Below are positions 5,404 through 6,951 of a DNA stretch of 6,951 nt, one piece after another. The stretch covers positions 1 through 6,951 of the forward strand of contig JAIRQU010000165.1 of assembly GCA_031256305.1 (NCBI GenBank), given 5' to 3'. Positions within the stretch are counted from its first letter, which is position 1, and each line of letters starts with the position of its first letter. The notes beneath the pieces were generated by a model that did not search any database, was not told the DNA's origin, and saw nothing but the letters and a program-made list of their open reading frames with translations. The stretch is from Burkholderiaceae bacterium (GTDB lineage Bacteria; Pseudomonadota; Gammaproteobacteria; Burkholderiales; Burkholderiaceae_C). The position numbers were made by a program, and so were the translations under genes.

Positions 5404-6174
5404 ATGGACTTGACCGCTATTCCCGCCTTGGGCGACAACTATATCTGGCTGCTGGCTGACGGTGGCCGGGCGCTGGCGGTCGATCCCGGCGCGGCAGCGC
5501 CAGTGCAACAGGCGCTGCATGCGCGCGGGCTGTCGCTGGTGGGCATTCTAGTGACGCACCACCATGCCGACCACACTGGCGGCGTGGCGCAATTGCGCGC
5601 GGTCACCGGCGCGGCGGTGTACGGTCCGGCGCGCGAGGCCATTCCGCCGCCGTACCGGCCGCTGGCGGGCGGCGAGGCCTTCAACGCGCTGGGCTTGACC
5701 TGGCGCGTGCTGGCCGTACCGGGCCATACCGCCGGGCACGTGGCGTACTACGCACAGCCGCCGGAGCAAGCGCCGCTGCTGTTTTGCGGCGATACGCTGT
5801 TTTGCGCCGGCTGCGGGCGGTTGTTCGAGGGCACGCCCGCGCAGATGCTGGCCTCGCTGGATGCACTGGCCGCGTTGCCCGATGCCACGCGGGTATGTTG
5901 CGCGCACGAGTACACGCTGGGTAATCTGCGCTTTGCGGCGGCGGTGGAACCCGGCAATACCGCTATCGCGCGGCATTTGGCGTGGTGCCAGGCGCAACGC
6001 GACGGGGATTTGCCGACGTTGCCTTCAACCCTGGCGCTGGAGCGCCAGATCAATCCCTTCTTGCGCACGCGCGAGACGGCGGTGATTGCCGCGGCCCGCG
6101 CGCACGGGGCCGGTTCGACGGATGCAGCGGCGGTGCTGGCCGCGCTGCGCGAATGGAAAAACAATTTTTCATGA
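5404..6174 (+). CDS. gloB: Hydroxyacylglutathione hydrolase (glyoxalase II)
   Basis: This 256-residue metallo-beta-lactamase-fold enzyme hydrolyses S-D-lactoylglutathione to D-lactate and glutathione, the second step of cytoplasmic methylglyoxal detoxification. The binuclear metal site is complete: H52, H54, D56 and H57 in THHHADHTGG, H108 in VPGHTAGH, D130 in FCGDTLF and H168 in CCAHEYTLGNLRFA. The C-terminal glyoxalase II domain is present (INPFLRT near residues 218-224). The N-terminus MDLTAIPALGDNYIW is typical. The frame is open further upstream to 5167, but that extension runs antisense through the methyltransferase gene and is not family sequence, so ATG 5404 is chosen. No ribosome site is seen in front of it. 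The stop overlaps the mltD start (ATGA). The E. coli order yafS/gloB/mltD is the same. Confidence 0.96.
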   Translation: MDLTAIPALGDNYIWLLADGGRALAVDPGAAAPVQQALHARGLSLVGILVTHHHADHTGGVAQLRAVTGAAVYGPAREAIPPPYRPLAGGEAFNALGLTWRVLAVPGHTAGHVAYYAQPPEQAPLLFCGDTLFCAGCGRLFEGTPAQMLASLDALAALPDATRVCCAHEYTLGNLRFAAAVEPGNTAIARHLAWCQAQRDGDLPTLPSTLALERQINPFLRTRETAVIAAARAHGAGSTDAAAVLAALREWKNNFS

Positions 6175-6951
6175 AATTTTCTCTGACTAATCTTTTGCCG
6201 CTGGCCTTGGCGCTGGTCTTGGGCCTGGCCGGTTGTGCCGTCAATCGTCAACCCGATGACGCGGCCGGCTCGCCGCAGCAAGCGGCTTCCGCTGCGTCTG
6301 CCGCGTCCGCTGCAGCCGCTGCCGCGGGCGACTTGCCGCCCGTGGCCGTCACCGAAATCAAAAGCGCGCCGGTTGCCTCGCTGGCGGCGCCCGCCGATCT
6401 GTGGGAACGCATCCGGCGCGGTTTTGCCATCCCCGATCTGAAGGGCAATCTGGTGGACAAGTGGCAGACCTGGTATCTGTCGCATCCGGACTATCTGGAT
6501 CGCATGACCGACCGCGCGCAGCGTTACATCTTCTATGTGGTCGAAGAGCTGGAGCTGCGCCGGATGCCCACCGAGCTGGCGTTGCTGCCCTATATCGAAT
6601 CGGCGTTCAATCCCGATGCCTTGAGCAGCGCGCGCGCGGCGGGCATGTGGCAGTTCATACCCTCTACCGGCAACATCTACGATCTGCGGCAGAACATGCT
6701 GCGCGATGACCGGCGCGACGTCATCGCCTCCACCCGCGCGGCACTTGATTATTTGCAAAAGCTGCACGACCAGTTCGGCGACTGGCAGTTGGCGCTGGCG
6801 GCCTACAACTGGGGCGAAAACAGCGTGCAGCGCGCCATTGACAGGAACAGCGCCGCCGGATTGCCCACGGATTACGAACACCTGAGCATGCCCGCCGAAA
6901 CGCGCAATTACGTGCCCAAGCTCCAGGCGATCAAAAACATCATTGCCAACC
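6171..6951 (+). CDS. mltD: Membrane-bound lytic murein transglycosylase D (5' part, cut by window end)
   Basis: The frame runs from ATG 6171 to the right edge without a stop, giving about 260 residues. A lipoprotein signal ends in the lipobox LAGC, with C22 as the lipidated cysteine; residue +2 is Ala, not Asp, so outer-membrane placement is expected. An Ala/Ser-rich linker (about 34-52) follows. The lytic transglycosylase (SLT) domain shows LLPYIESAFNP with catalytic E143, AAGMWQFIPSTG, DDRRDVIASTRAALDYLQKL, DWQLALAAYNWGENSV and ETRNYVPKLQAI, matching MltD. The enzyme cleaves the MurNAc-GlcNAc bond of peptidoglycan, forming 1,6-anhydroMurNAc ends. In the family, C-terminal LysM peptidoglycan-binding repeats follow; here they would lie beyond the window. 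The start overlaps the gloB stop by 4 bases and has no well-spaced ribosome site, so coupled translation is likely. Confidence 0.95.
   Translation, partial: MKFSLTNLLPLALALVLGLAGCAVNRQPDDAAGSPQQAASAASAASAAAAAAGDLPPVAVTEIKSAPVASLAAPADLWERIRRGFAIPDLKGNLVDKWQTWYLSHPDYLDRMTDRAQRYIFYVVEELELRRMPTELALLPYIESAFNPDALSSARAAGMWQFIPSTGNIYDLRQNMLRDDRRDVIASTRAALDYLQKLHDQFGDWQLALAAYNWGENSVQRAIDRNSAAGLPTDYEHLSMPAETRNYVPKLQAIKNIIAN

Noticed and set aside
5362..5440. Perfect 8-base inverted repeat AGTTGTCG (5362-5369) / CGACAACT (5433-5440), centred on the divergent gap
   Set aside because: The right arm encodes the conserved GDN of glyoxalase II and the left arm encodes the start of the methyltransferase. An 8-base match over this distance is plausible by chance, and no known regulator site is recognised.
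6270..6330. Ala/Ser repeat stretch in mltD as a tandem repeat element
   Set aside because: It is a simple low-complexity linker after the lipoprotein signal, common in exported proteins of GC-rich bacteria.
5748..6881. Long minus-strand frame (377 codons) opposite gloB and mltD
   Set aside because: It is an antisense shadow of two well-recognised genes with complete active sites.

Overview
The window reads as part of a betaproteobacterial chromosome (order Burkholderiales, most likely Alcaligenaceae, i.e. a relative of Bordetella, Achromobacter or Castellaniella). This assignment rests on the very GC-rich coding sequence, the protein sequences, and two gene orders known from proteobacteria: holB-pilZ-tatD and rnhA-yafS/gloB-mltD. 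No RNA gene, CRISPR array, insertion sequence or origin is visible, coding density is close to complete, and no gene-free stretch exceeds 40 bases.

Layout. Bases 1-637 hold the 3' end of a membrane acyltransferase-3 gene that is markedly AT-rich (about 37-40% G+C over much of it, against about 70% just after it). It looks like the end of a transferred surface-polysaccharide or lipid modification segment. From 634 to 4160 a co-directional block follows: holB (DNA polymerase III delta'), an orphan-type pilZ (type IV pilus biogenesis), a TatD/YcfH metal-dependent hydrolase, a periplasmic ankyrin-repeat protein and a DUF488 protein. These genes are tightly packed, with ATGA overlaps at acyltransferase/holB and tatD/ankyrin. 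On the minus strand, a YafS-like methyltransferase (5380-4604) runs directly into rnhA (4603-4157), which meets the DUF488 gene tail to tail with a 4-base overlap. Diverging from the methyltransferase, with only 23 bases between start codons, are gloB (glyoxalase II) and mltD (lipoprotein lytic transglycosylase), again joined by an ATGA overlap. mltD runs off the right edge.

How the genes work together. holB serves replication and rnhA removes RNA from RNA:DNA hybrids. gloB finishes methylglyoxal detoxification. pilZ and mltD act at the cell envelope. These are housekeeping neighbours rather than one pathway, and the clusters are old conserved ones.

What stands out. (1) The delta' zinc module is split by about 28 extra residues. 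Their DNA contains GC-rich hairpins and resembles a dispersed repeat seen in Burkholderiales genomes, so a repeat may have been absorbed in frame into an essential gene. (2) There is a sharp base-composition junction exactly at the start of holB, with an acyltransferase where tmk is usually found. (3) The divergent gloB/methyltransferase starts are so close that promoters must be embedded in coding sequence, and gloB may be nearly leaderless. I see no convincing new multi-gene defence or biosynthetic system; most of the window is ordinary.
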